Assembly: GCA_934233745.1 (NCBI GenBank)
Contig: CAKQGN010000007.1
Location: 14,971 to 78,970, forward strand
Reading direction: 5' to 3'
DNA: 64,000 nucleotides
Origin: an uncultured Clostridia bacterium
GTDB taxonomy: Bacteria > Bacillota > Clostridia > Christensenellales > CAG-917
Below, piece by piece: positions 32,633 through 40,554 of this stretch. Below the pieces are notes generated by a model that had not been told where the DNA came from, did not search any database, and was given only the letters and a program-made list of their open reading frames with translations. The position numbers and the translations under genes are program-made. Position 1 is the stretch's first letter. Each line of letters begins with the position of its first letter.

Positions 32633-33406
32633 TTAACAATCGCCTACCGGTATGACGTTTATCAACGCTTTTACCGATTCGATGGGATTGTCAAAACTCC
32701 AGAATACACATTGGGTATTCATAAGTGCTTGCAACTCCCTGTTCTCAATCATATTTTGCCTTGTCACCGACTCGTCGATGAATATCGGAATAATAGTCTT
32801 ACCTTCCGTTTTCGCACGAGAAATTTCATGCGAAACATATGATGAATTCATGCTTGGTTTGCTTACCAAAATAAAATAATATTTACTATCCCTTATAGCA
32901 TTTTCAAACGAAGTCATCCAAGAGTCGCCCGAAAGAAGATTATTTTGGTTGTTCCATACGTGAAAGCCGAAACCATTTAATACCTCTACTATTTTTTCTG
33001 CAGCGACAGCGTCGCTATGCGCATACGACAAAAAAACGCTATTCGCGCGAGAAAAGCTGTCAACGGTTAGGTTTACTATTTGCTTTTGTTCAGCAACTTC
33101 GAGCGCACTGATCTTGTCGATGTCTATGGTTGCAAGCGTTCTTTTGCCTTGTTCTTTCACATAATTTAATTCACTTTGCACCCAGCGGCTTTTTCTTGCG
33201 TTTTGCGAATCGCACAGACAAAACCAAAGACGAGCGTCGATTTCACGCTTTATCAAATCCGTGATTTCGTTCTCATCGGATAAAGAATGGAGATAGAACA
33301 AAATCGGCTCGTATCCTCTATCCTCAAACGTATTGCGCACCAGCCTGACTTTTGCCAAATCGGCGTGCGAGTGAGAGATAAAAATGTATTTATTTTCTTT
33401 TTCCAT
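32633..33406 (-). CDS. Tandem TIR-domain protein
   Basis: A 257-residue soluble protein made of two TIR folds. TIR-1 (about 6-115): KYIFISHSHADLAKVRLVRN, a BB-loop region, and SRWVQSELNYV with a WxxxE-type glutamate. TIR-2 (about 127-250): NSVFLSYAHSDAVAAEKIVEVL, GFHVWNNQNNLLSGDSW and SSYVSHEISRAKTEGKTIIPIFID, again with glutamate at the equivalent site. Bacterial TIR domains often cleave NAD+ or make signalling derivatives in phage defence; the kept glutamates allow this, but activity is inferred. There is no sensor, STING, SIR2 or pore partner beside it. It lies between the real and the relic 3' ends of ppdK, a sign of acquisition. Confidence 0.82.
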   Translation of the reverse strand: MEKENKYIFISHSHADLAKVRLVRNTFEDRGYEPILFYLHSLSDENEITDLIKREIDARLWFCLCDSQNARKSRWVQSELNYVKEQGKRTLATIDIDKISALEVAEQKQIVNLTVDSFSRANSVFLSYAHSDAVAAEKIVEVLNGFGFHVWNNQNNLLSGDSWMTSFENAIRDSKYYFILVSKPSMNSSYVSHEISRAKTEGKTIIPIFIDESVTRQNMIENRELQALMNTQCVFWSFDNPIESVKALINVIPVGDC

Positions 33407-33480
33407 CGTTCTTTTTGCAATATTCAGCGTCAATTCGGCGTTAATAGCCGCAAAAATCCTTCAACGCATTTGGGGTATGA

Positions 33481-33506
33481 AAACAGCCGTTTTGCAACGG
33501 CTGTTT
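33481..33506 (-). terminator. Terminator after ppdK
   Basis: AAACAGCCGT-TGCAAA-ACGGCTGTTT on the minus strand with a short T tail, 20 bases after the ppdK stop. Confidence 0.75.
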
Positions 33507-33526
33507 CTTTCTTTAATCCAAACAGA

Positions 33527-36172
33527 TTACTTTCTCGGGTTCTTGATGTTCGCCTGTGCTGCCGCAAGACGTGCGATAGGTACACGGAAGGGAGAGCATG
33601 ACACATAGTCAAGACCGATTTCGTGGCAGAATTCGATTGAGGACGGATCGCCGCCGTGTTCGCCGCAGATACCGCAATGCAAATGGCTGTTTGCGCCTCT
33701 GCCAAGGGTGACTGCCATCTTCATGAGCTTGCCGACGCCTACTGTGTCGAGACGTGCGAACGGATCGGACTCATAAATCTTTGCCTGATAGTAGCTGGGC
33801 AAGAACTTGCCTGCGTCGTCACGGCTGAAACCGAACGTCATTTGCGTGAGATCGTTTGTACCGAAGCAGAAGAAGTCTGCCTCTGTTGCGATCTCGTCTG
33901 CCGTGAGAGCCGCTCTGGGGATTTCGATCATGGTGCCGACTTCGTATTTGAGGTCAACGCCGCTTTCTTTGATGACTGCGTCTGCTGTTTCGACAACGGT
34001 CTTCTTGCAGAACTTCAATTCTTTGACTTCGCCGACGAGCGGAATCATGATTTCTGGCATAACGTTCCAATCGGGATGACGTTTTTGGACGTTGATAGCC
34101 GCCTTGATGACCGCTTTTGTTTGCATAACGGCGATTTCGGGATATGTGACTGCCAGACGGCATCCTCTGTGTCCCATCATCGGGTTGAACTCATGCAAGC
34201 TGTCGCAAAGAATCTTGATTTCGGACACGGATTTGCCTTTTGCTTTGGCAAGAGCTTCGATGTCCTTCTCGTCTGTGGGAACGAACTCGTGAAGCGGCGG
34301 ATCCAAGAAACGAATGGTAACAGGCATGCCTTTAAGAGCTTCCATAAGACCTTCGAAGTCGTTTTGTTGCATAGGCTCGATCGCATCGAGCGCTTTGACG
34401 CGCTCTTCAACTGTTTCGGAGCAAATCATCTCGCGGAATTTGTCGATTCTGCCGGGACCGAAGAACATATGCTCGGTACGGACAAGACCGATGCCTTGTG
34501 CGCCGAGTTCTGCGGCTCTTTGAGCGTCTTGAGGCGTGTCTGCGTTGGTGCGAACGCCGAGTGCTTTGTATTTGTCGGCAAGTTTCATGATTCTTCCGAA
34601 ATAACCGCTGTTGGGATCTGCGGGAACGGTCTTGATGATCGTGTCGTAGATGTTGCCCGTCGAGCCGTCAAGGGAAAGACCGTCGCCTTCGCGGAAGATC
34701 TTGCCTGCGAGTTCAAAATATTTTTCTTCTTCGTGCATCTTGATGTCGCCGCAACCGGAAACGCAGCAGGTTCCCATTCCGCGAGCAACAACCGCCGCGT
34801 GAGAAGTTTGACCGCCGCGAACGGTGAGGATGCCTTGTGCATACTTCATGCCTTCGATGTCTTCGGGAGATGTTTCAAGTCTGACGAGGACGACCTTCTT
34901 GCCTGCCTTGCCTTCTTTGACAGCGTCTTCAGCGGTGAACACGATTGTGCCTGCCGCAGCGCCCGGAGATGCCGCAATACCTTTGCCGACGATGTCTGCT
35001 TTGTCTGCTTCTTTGAGTGCCTTTGCGTCAAATTGCGGATGGAGCAACATATCGAGAGTCTTTGCGTCGATTTGGAGGAGTGCTTCTTGCTCGGTGATCA
35101 TACCCTCGTCGATGAGGTCGCATGCGATACGGATTGCAGCGGCTGCGGTACGCTTGCCGTTTCTTGTTTGAAGCATATAGAGTTTCTTTTGTTGAATGGT
35201 GAACTCCATATCCTGCATATCTCTGTAGTGATTTTCCAAAATCTTGCAAACGTCTTGGAATTGCTCATAGACTTCGGGAAGAACTTCTGCCATTTGAGAG
35301 ATAGGCATCGGGGTGCGGACGCCTGCAACGACGTCTTCGCCTTGTGCGTTCATAAGGAACTCGCCCATAAGACCGGGTTCGCCGGTGGCGGGGTTACGAG
35401 TGAAAGCAACGCCTGTGCCGCAATCGTCGCCCATGTTGCCGAATGCCATCATTTGAACGTTGACAGCGGTGCCCCAGCTGTACGGGATGTCGTGATCCAT
35501 ACGATAGATGTTTGCGCGCGGGTTGTCCCAGCTGCGGAAAACTGCTTTGATAGCCTCAAAGAGTTGTTCCTTCGGATCGGACGGGAAGGGTTTGCCGATT
35601 TTTGCCTGATATTCCGCTTTGAACTTGCCTGCAAGCTCTTTGAGGTCGTCTGCGGTGAGTTCGACGTCATAGGTGACGCCTTTTCTCTCTTTGAGTTCGT
35701 CAATGAGAGCTTCAAAGTACTTTTTGCCGACTTCCATAACAACGTCGGAGAACATTTGAATGAAACGTCTGTAGCAGTCCCAAGCCCATCTGGGGTTGCC
35801 TGATTTCTTTGCCAAGACTTCCACAACGTCGTCGTTGAGACCGAGGTTGAGGATTGTGTCCATCATACCGGGCATGGACGCTCTTGCGCCCGAACGAACG
35901 GAAACGAGAAGCGGATTTTCTTTATCGCCGAATTTCATGCCCGCTTTTTCTTCGAGCTTGGTGATGTTTTCCATGATTTCCGCTTTGATATCGTCGTTGA
36001 TTTGTCTGCCGTCTTCATAGTATTGAGTGCATGCTTCTGTCGTAATAGTGAAACCGTAAGGAACAGGAAGACCGATGTTGGTCATTTCTGCGAGGTTTGC
36101 ACCCTTGCCGCCGAGAAGTTCACGCATTTTTGCATTGCCTTCGGCAAACTGATAAACGTATTTTTTGCCCAT
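33527..36172 (-). CDS. ppdK: Pyruvate, phosphate dikinase
   Basis: An 881-residue enzyme that interconverts pyruvate + ATP + Pi and PEP + AMP + PPi, used in anaerobes for glycolysis with PPi or for gluconeogenesis. Seen: the nucleotide domain with GGKGANLAEMTNIGLPVPYGFTI and RSGARASMPGMMDTILNLG, the swivelling phosphohistidine site GGQTSHAAVVARGMGTCCVSG near residue 455, and the PEP domain with GIGLVRTEHMFFG, TNDLTQMTFGFSRDD and the C-terminal CGEHGGDPSSIEFC. Complete by length (family 870-890). Strong AGGAGG ribosome site. Its last codons occur again as a relic at 32466-32504. Confidence 0.97.
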   Translation of the reverse strand: MGKKYVYQFAEGNAKMRELLGGKGANLAEMTNIGLPVPYGFTITTEACTQYYEDGRQINDDIKAEIMENITKLEEKAGMKFGDKENPLLVSVRSGARASMPGMMDTILNLGLNDDVVEVLAKKSGNPRWAWDCYRRFIQMFSDVVMEVGKKYFEALIDELKERKGVTYDVELTADDLKELAGKFKAEYQAKIGKPFPSDPKEQLFEAIKAVFRSWDNPRANIYRMDHDIPYSWGTAVNVQMMAFGNMGDDCGTGVAFTRNPATGEPGLMGEFLMNAQGEDVVAGVRTPMPISQMAEVLPEVYEQFQDVCKILENHYRDMQDMEFTIQQKKLYMLQTRNGKRTAAAAIRIACDLIDEGMITEQEALLQIDAKTLDMLLHPQFDAKALKEADKADIVGKGIAASPGAAAGTIVFTAEDAVKEGKAGKKVVLVRLETSPEDIEGMKYAQGILTVRGGQTSHAAVVARGMGTCCVSGCGDIKMHEEEKYFELAGKIFREGDGLSLDGSTGNIYDTIIKTVPADPNSGYFGRIMKLADKYKALGVRTNADTPQDAQRAAELGAQGIGLVRTEHMFFGPGRIDKFREMICSETVEERVKALDAIEPMQQNDFEGLMEALKGMPVTIRFLDPPLHEFVPTDEKDIEALAKAKGKSVSEIKILCDSLHEFNPMMGHRGCRLAVTYPEIAVMQTKAVIKAAINVQKRHPDWNVMPEIMIPLVGEVKELKFCKKTVVETADAVIKESGVDLKYEVGTMIEIPRAALTADEIATEADFFCFGTNDLTQMTFGFSRDDAGKFLPSYYQAKIYESDPFARLDTVGVGKLMKMAVTLGRGANSHLHCGICGEHGGDPSSIEFCHEIGLDYVSCSPFRVPIARLAAAQANIKNPRK

Positions 36173-36212
36173 TTAGAATTCCTCCTAAAAGATTTCTTTA
36201 TATTCATTGACT

Positions 36213-36241
36213 ATGATAACAAAAAACGCTTTTTTTTGCAA
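36213..36241 (-). promoter_or_regulatory. ppdK promoter
   Basis: TTGCAA, a 17-base spacer and TATCAT on the minus strand, 40 bases before the ATG. Confidence 0.6.
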
Positions 36242-36502
36242 GAAGTTTTATAATGTTGCAGAAATATTTTATATGTGTATATTATTTTCCATAATCGAGC
36301 GCAAAACGCAAAATTTTTCTTTTTCTAATTTCCAAAATGAGTTGCGCGCGACGTTTTTTTTTGTTAAACTTTGTTTATCAAATTTTTATTAGAGGTGCAA
36401 TTTGTATGGACGCTGACCCTCGAAGTAGTCAACAACTCCACTAATACGCACACGTTTGATGTTCTCACGGCGTGGCGTATCGCTATGCCAAAGGAGGACA
36501 AA

Positions 36503-37456
36503 ATGATCCAAGTCTACAAAAAAGTCAACAAATCCGTCATGGAAGTAGATCCCGAACTTATCGTCGAGGGCTACGATTTTACCGAGCAATGGATTCACAT
36601 GTCAAACCCCACCGACAAGGAAATCGAGTTGGTGTGTTCGTCATGCCAAATACCCGAAGATTACGTCAAAGCGGCATTGGACTCGGAAGAGCGCGCTCAC
36701 TGCGAAAAAGAGGACGGCATACTTATGGCGGTCACCGACATTCCGATAACGGAAGAAGATGACGACAGATACACATACGCAACCCTCCCGTTCGGCTGCA
36801 TTACGACGCCGAGTACAATCGTCACCGTCTGTCTGAACGAAACGTCAATAATAAACGACCTTATGGCAGGACGTTACGTCAAGGATTTCAACATTCACAA
36901 ACGCACCCGTTTTGTGCTTCAACTTCAATACGTAATTGCAAAAAAATATCTGCAATACCTCAAACAAATCGACAGAGCAAGCCAACGTGTTCAGGCAGAG
37001 CTTGAAAAAGCCATGAAAAACCAAGGACTTATCGAGATGCTTTCTCTTGAAAAGTCCCTCGTTTACTTCTCCACTTCCCTTCGTGCCAACACAGCCGTAC
37101 TCGACAAATTCCCCCGCCTTGTAAAATTCTTCGAGGAAGACGACGATTTGTGGGACGACGTGCTTATCGAAAACAGACAGGCAATCGAAATGTCCAACAT
37201 CTACCGCGATATTTTGAGCGGAACAATGGACACATACGCGTCGATAATTTCAAACAACCTCAACGTCGTTATGAAGACGCTCACCGTTCTCACCCTTTTG
37301 GTGGACACGCCTGCAATGATAGCTGCGCTTTGGGGCATGAACACGGGCGTTCCGTTCGAACACGAGCTGTGGGGATTCTGGGTTGTAGTGGGCATAAACG
37401 TGATTATTTGCATCGCGTTGATAATCGTGTTTATCAAGAAAAAAATGCTAAAATAA
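36503..37456 (+). CDS. corA: CorA-family magnesium/divalent cation transporter
   Basis: A 317-residue pentameric channel protein of the inner membrane. Seen: a large cytoplasmic N-terminal domain, a long stalk helix (about 165-245), and two C-terminal membrane helices with the diagnostic WGMNTGVPFE loop between them. A short basic tail KKKMLK ends the protein. ATG at 36503 is set by AAAGGAGGACAAA upstream; the frame extends 44 codons further but lacks a ribosome site. It carries Mg2+ or Co2+/Ni2+; a related role in Mg sensing cannot be excluded. A strong terminator follows. Confidence 0.93.
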   Translation: MIQVYKKVNKSVMEVDPELIVEGYDFTEQWIHMSNPTDKEIELVCSSCQIPEDYVKAALDSEERAHCEKEDGILMAVTDIPITEEDDDRYTYATLPFGCITTPSTIVTVCLNETSIINDLMAGRYVKDFNIHKRTRFVLQLQYVIAKKYLQYLKQIDRASQRVQAELEKAMKNQGLIEMLSLEKSLVYFSTSLRANTAVLDKFPRLVKFFEEDDDLWDDVLIENRQAIEMSNIYRDILSGTMDTYASIISNNLNVVMKTLTVLTLLVDTPAMIAALWGMNTGVPFEHELWGFWVVVGINVIICIALIIVFIKKKMLK

Positions 37457-37485
37457 ATCTCAATTCCGCAAAAAAATACAGATTG

Positions 37486-37519
37486 AAAAAATCGGCGAAA
37501 AACACCGCCGATTTTTTTT
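37486..37519 (+). terminator. Terminator after corA
   Basis: AAAATCGGCG-AAAAACAC-CGCCGATTTT is followed by four more T. A strong hairpin 30 bases after the stop. Confidence 0.85.
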
Positions 37520-37604
37520 GTTGCGTTTTACTTGATTTTCGGGATTCTAACCGTACAAAACAAAATTTGTTCATCGGTTTTTGCAGACCTTTTTCAGACA
37601 AAAC

Positions 37605-37634
37605 AAAACGGAAGCGATGCGCCTCCGTTTTTTT
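37605..37634 (-). terminator. Terminator after the 240-residue acidic protein gene
   Basis: ACGGAGGCG-CAT-CGCTTCCGT on the minus strand (one internal mismatch) with TTTTGTTTTG after it; A/T runs allow use on both strands. Confidence 0.65.
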
Positions 37635-37662
37635 GCCAATATTCAGCAAAACCGATATTCTA

Positions 37663-38385
37663 TCAGCCTTGAATGAGCGATTTCATGACTTTTGCCATGC
37701 ATTGAACGACAATCTTCTTTTCTGCGGGTATGTCTTTATATTTGTTGTATGCGCTCAGCAAAAGCGTTGCGATGTTGATCTTCATTTGCTTGGACATGTT
37801 TTGCGAAAGCATATAATCGACAAGGTTTGGAAGTTTGACAAGTTTTGCGGGTTTGACGATTTCGTCATCCTCTTCGCTCGGACCGTCAACAACGTATACG
37901 ACCTCTTCTTTTTGCTCCTCTGTCGCGCTTTCGGTTGCAACATCTTTTTGAGATTCTTCAGGCTCCTCGGATTCGTCTTCGGTCTTGTCGGAAACATCCT
38001 CCGTTTCTTCAGTCGCGTCTTCCGTTTGCGTCGATTGTTCGGATTGTTCAGGTTCGACCGAAGTTTCATCCTCGGCGGGCATTGAGGGTTTGACTTCCTC
38101 TACACTCTGTATGGGTGCTTGTTCGGGTTGAGATTGGTCATCGACAGGTTCGGCAACAAGATCTTCGCCCTGTTCTTGTTTGAGGATATAGGCGATGGCT
38201 TCGTACTCTTTGGGGAGTGCGTTGTCGTCCTCGTCATCGTCGACAAGCTCGCTTTCAAGGAATATTTTGTCTTCTTGCTTTTGTGCCGCTTCTTGCTGTT
38301 GCTTTTGAAGCTCTTGCTGTTGTTGCAAGCGCAATTCTTCTTCACGGCGTTCTGCTTCGAGTTTCTTTTTCTTCTTACCAAACAT
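37663..38385 (-). CDS. Acidic protein with a C-terminal domain shared with its neighbour
   Basis: A 240-residue protein in three parts: a basic and Gln-rich coiled coil (about 1-40, MFGKKKKKLEAERREEELRL), a strongly acidic disordered middle (about 45-165), and a folded C-terminal domain (about 168-240) with EVVYVVDGPSEEDDEIV, KLVKLPNLVDYMLSQNM and KKIVVQCMAKVMKSLIQG. The neighbouring 609-residue protein ends in a close copy of this domain. No known family is recognised. Cytoplasmic by sequence. GAGAGG ribosome site. The shared domain may bind a common partner or form a mixed assembly with the membrane-bound paralogue. Confidence 0.75.
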   Translation of the reverse strand: MFGKKKKKLEAERREEELRLQQQQELQKQQQEAAQKQEDKIFLESELVDDDEDDNALPKEYEAIAYILKQEQGEDLVAEPVDDQSQPEQAPIQSVEEVKPSMPAEDETSVEPEQSEQSTQTEDATEETEDVSDKTEDESEEPEESQKDVATESATEEQKEEVVYVVDGPSEEDDEIVKPAKLVKLPNLVDYMLSQNMSKQMKINIATLLLSAYNKYKDIPAEKKIVVQCMAKVMKSLIQG

Positions 38386-38445
38386 CTTACAATCCTCTCA
38401 ATATTTTTATTGATATTCTATGTCGGCTCACAATTTTCCCGACAA

Positions 38446-40275
38446 TTAGTTGTTTGTTTGCAAATCACGCATCACTTTCGCGAGGCACGACACAACGATC
38501 TTGCGATCCTCTTTGCTGTCCTTAAACTTGTTGTACGTGCTTATAAGCATTGTTGCGATTTGAATCTTCATGGCTTTTGGCATGCTCTTTGACAGCATAT
38601 AATCTACCAAATTGGGCAATTTGACCAGCTTGGCAGGTTTGACTTGTTCTTCATCGTCCTCGTCGCCGTCCACAACGTAAACGACTTCGGGTTCTGAATC
38701 TTCTTGCGCTTCTTCCGTCTCCTCGGACTGCTCGTCGACATTTTGCGATGCCTCGCCTTCGTCCGTCGTACTTCCCGTTTCGCCGGATTCTTCAGTTTCG
38801 TCGGATTCTTCCGCTTCGTCGGATTCTTCCGCTTCATCGGATTCTTCCGTTTCATCGGATTCTTCGGTTTCATCGGATTCTTCGGTTTCGTCGACGGAAT
38901 TCTCTGCTACGGTTTCGTTATCCTCGGGATCGGATTGATTTTCTTCCTCACGAGGTTCTTCCTGCTCTTGTTCGTCCTGTTGCGGCTTGGCAACATCTTC
39001 GGCTTTTTCGGCTTCGTCATCGGACGCTTCCGCTTCTTTTTCTTCTTCGGCGGATTCTTCTTCGGCGGATTCTTCTTCGGAGGTTTCTTCTTCGGCGGAT
39101 TCTTCTTCGGAGGTTTCTTCTTCGGCGAACGGTTCTTCGACGGCAGGTTCTTCGGCGGACGGTTCTTCGACGAGTGTTTCTTGCTCGGCAGGTTCTTCCA
39201 CCTCACTCTGCACTTCTTCTTCCGTCTGGTCGACCTCTTGCTCTGCAACATCCTCGTTTTGCACTTCCTCGGGTTGTTCGGATTGCTCGTCAAGGCTGTC
39301 TTCGGTTTCTTCCTCTTCTTGCCCGACCGTCTGTTCGACTTCTTCTTGCTGCGCTTGCAAAAGCTCGTCTATATGCTGTTGCTCGGTGGCATCTTCGTCC
39401 ACGTTTTCGGTTGCGGATTCGGTTTCCTCCGATTCCTCTTGAGCGGTATGTTCGGCTTCTTCCTCCTGAACTTGCAAAATCTCATCGATGCTTTCTTGCT
39501 CGTCGTCAGAGCTTTGCTCTTTCATTTTTTGCTCGATGAGAGCTTCGATGGGAGTCTGTTCGTTGTCGTCTATGTCGACGGCTTTTGCCGTGTTGCGCGC
39601 TATAATTTCCTCAACAAGCGAATTCAGTTCCTGCAAAGGCGACGAATCGGTTGCGTAATTGCTTTCGATTTGGAGATTGACTTTTGCGTCAAGGTCTTCC
39701 TGCATCGCATCGAATGTTTCCAGACATCTTTGATTTTGCTTTTTTGCGAGAATGACGAGAACAAGATAAATCACGCCGATAAGCACGAGTGCCGCAAGAT
39801 GCACAACGCCCATTCCCGAACCTTTCAACGTGCCATAGCCCCAAAACGCAAACAGCCCGAGCAGGATAAGCGAGATTGCCGCAAACACGCCCGAGCGCAC
39901 GTCTTTGTTCTTTTTGACAAACTTGTCGTACACTGCCGAATCGCTCACAATGTCGCTGGGATATCCGAAACGAACTCCCAAATATTGCACCCATGCGTCA
40001 CGCAAAGGTTGCGGCGTTTTTTTGGAGAAACAATGCGCCGTAAAATCGCTGACGTTGTCGTCGTCCACGGCGTCGATGTTGGCAAGATATTTCCGGATTT
40101 TTTTGCTTGAAACGTAAAGCTTGCGAGCGCGGGAACCGAGCAAAGTAAAAGCGATTATGACGCCTATGCCCAAAATCACCGACAATACGACGATGAAAAA
40201 CAATTTGGTGTCGACAACAGGGAGTTTTTCGGACACTCCTGCAAGCCAATGAAACGCTTTTTCAAAAAATTCCAC
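38446..40275 (-). CDS. Membrane-anchored acidic-repeat protein, paralogous C-terminal domain
   Basis: A 609-residue protein. One membrane helix near residues 25-47, a soluble stretch, two more helices (near 130-150 and 158-178), then about 320 residues of Glu/Ser/Thr-rich repeats (units such as ETEESD and EEESAEEE) and the folded end EVVYVVDGDEDDEEQV...KLVKLPNLVDYMLSKSM...KKIVVSCLAKVMRDL-like domain. The GTG at 40275 is preferred because ACGGAGGATAATC lies just before it; an ATG seven codons upstream would put that site inside the gene. Function unknown; a membrane-tethered scaffold with a long acidic linker is a reasonable guess. Confidence 0.75.
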   Translation of the reverse strand: MEFFEKAFHWLAGVSEKLPVVDTKLFFIVVLSVILGIGVIIAFTLLGSRARKLYVSSKKIRKYLANIDAVDDDNVSDFTAHCFSKKTPQPLRDAWVQYLGVRFGYPSDIVSDSAVYDKFVKKNKDVRSGVFAAISLILLGLFAFWGYGTLKGSGMGVVHLAALVLIGVIYLVLVILAKKQNQRCLETFDAMQEDLDAKVNLQIESNYATDSSPLQELNSLVEEIIARNTAKAVDIDDNEQTPIEALIEQKMKEQSSDDEQESIDEILQVQEEEAEHTAQEESEETESATENVDEDATEQQHIDELLQAQQEEVEQTVGQEEEETEDSLDEQSEQPEEVQNEDVAEQEVDQTEEEVQSEVEEPAEQETLVEEPSAEEPAVEEPFAEEETSEEESAEEETSEEESAEEESAEEEKEAEASDDEAEKAEDVAKPQQDEQEQEEPREEENQSDPEDNETVAENSVDETEESDETEESDETEESDEAEESDEAEESDETEESGETGSTTDEGEASQNVDEQSEETEEAQEDSEPEVVYVVDGDEDDEEQVKPAKLVKLPNLVDYMLSKSMPKAMKIQIATMLISTYNKFKDSKEDRKIVVSCLAKVMRDLQTNN

Positions 40276-40421
40276 GATTATCCTCCGTCTCGGCATCGAT
40301 GCACGCGTCGATAACTTTAAGAAATATCTATATAATTATACATAGAGCGCGCATAAAAATCAAGGATATTTTTCAAACATTTGATTTTTTTTACACAAAA
40401 ATTCTTGTAGCGCCGAGAATA

Positions 40422-40451
40422 GAAAAAACGCTTCTCGGAATCGAGGAGCGT
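40422..40451 (-). terminator. Terminator after addA
   Basis: ACGCTCCTCG-ATTC-CGAGAAGCGT on the minus strand (10 bp, one wobble) followed by six T. A second imperfect inverted repeat (CGCAAG/CTTGCG) lies at about 40458-40498, between it and addA. Confidence 0.78.
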
Positions 40452-40554
40452 CTTATGCGCAAGGCGATTCCGATTTTGACGAAAAACGTCTTGCGTTTTG
40501 CCAGAAGTTTTTTTGCAAAACGGGCATCGTTTTTTGTGTGCCAAAGATAAAATC

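Noticed and set aside
33656..35803. Plus-strand open frame of 715 codons
   Set aside because: Antisense to ppdK, which is complete and strongly conserved; Cys/His/Asp-rich composition is typical of a shadow.
38704..40110. Plus-strand frame of Phe/Gly-rich repeats (GGFFFGGFFFGG)
   Set aside because: It is the complement of the Glu/Ser acidic repeat of the minus-strand gene, which has a ribosome site, membrane helices and a paralogue.
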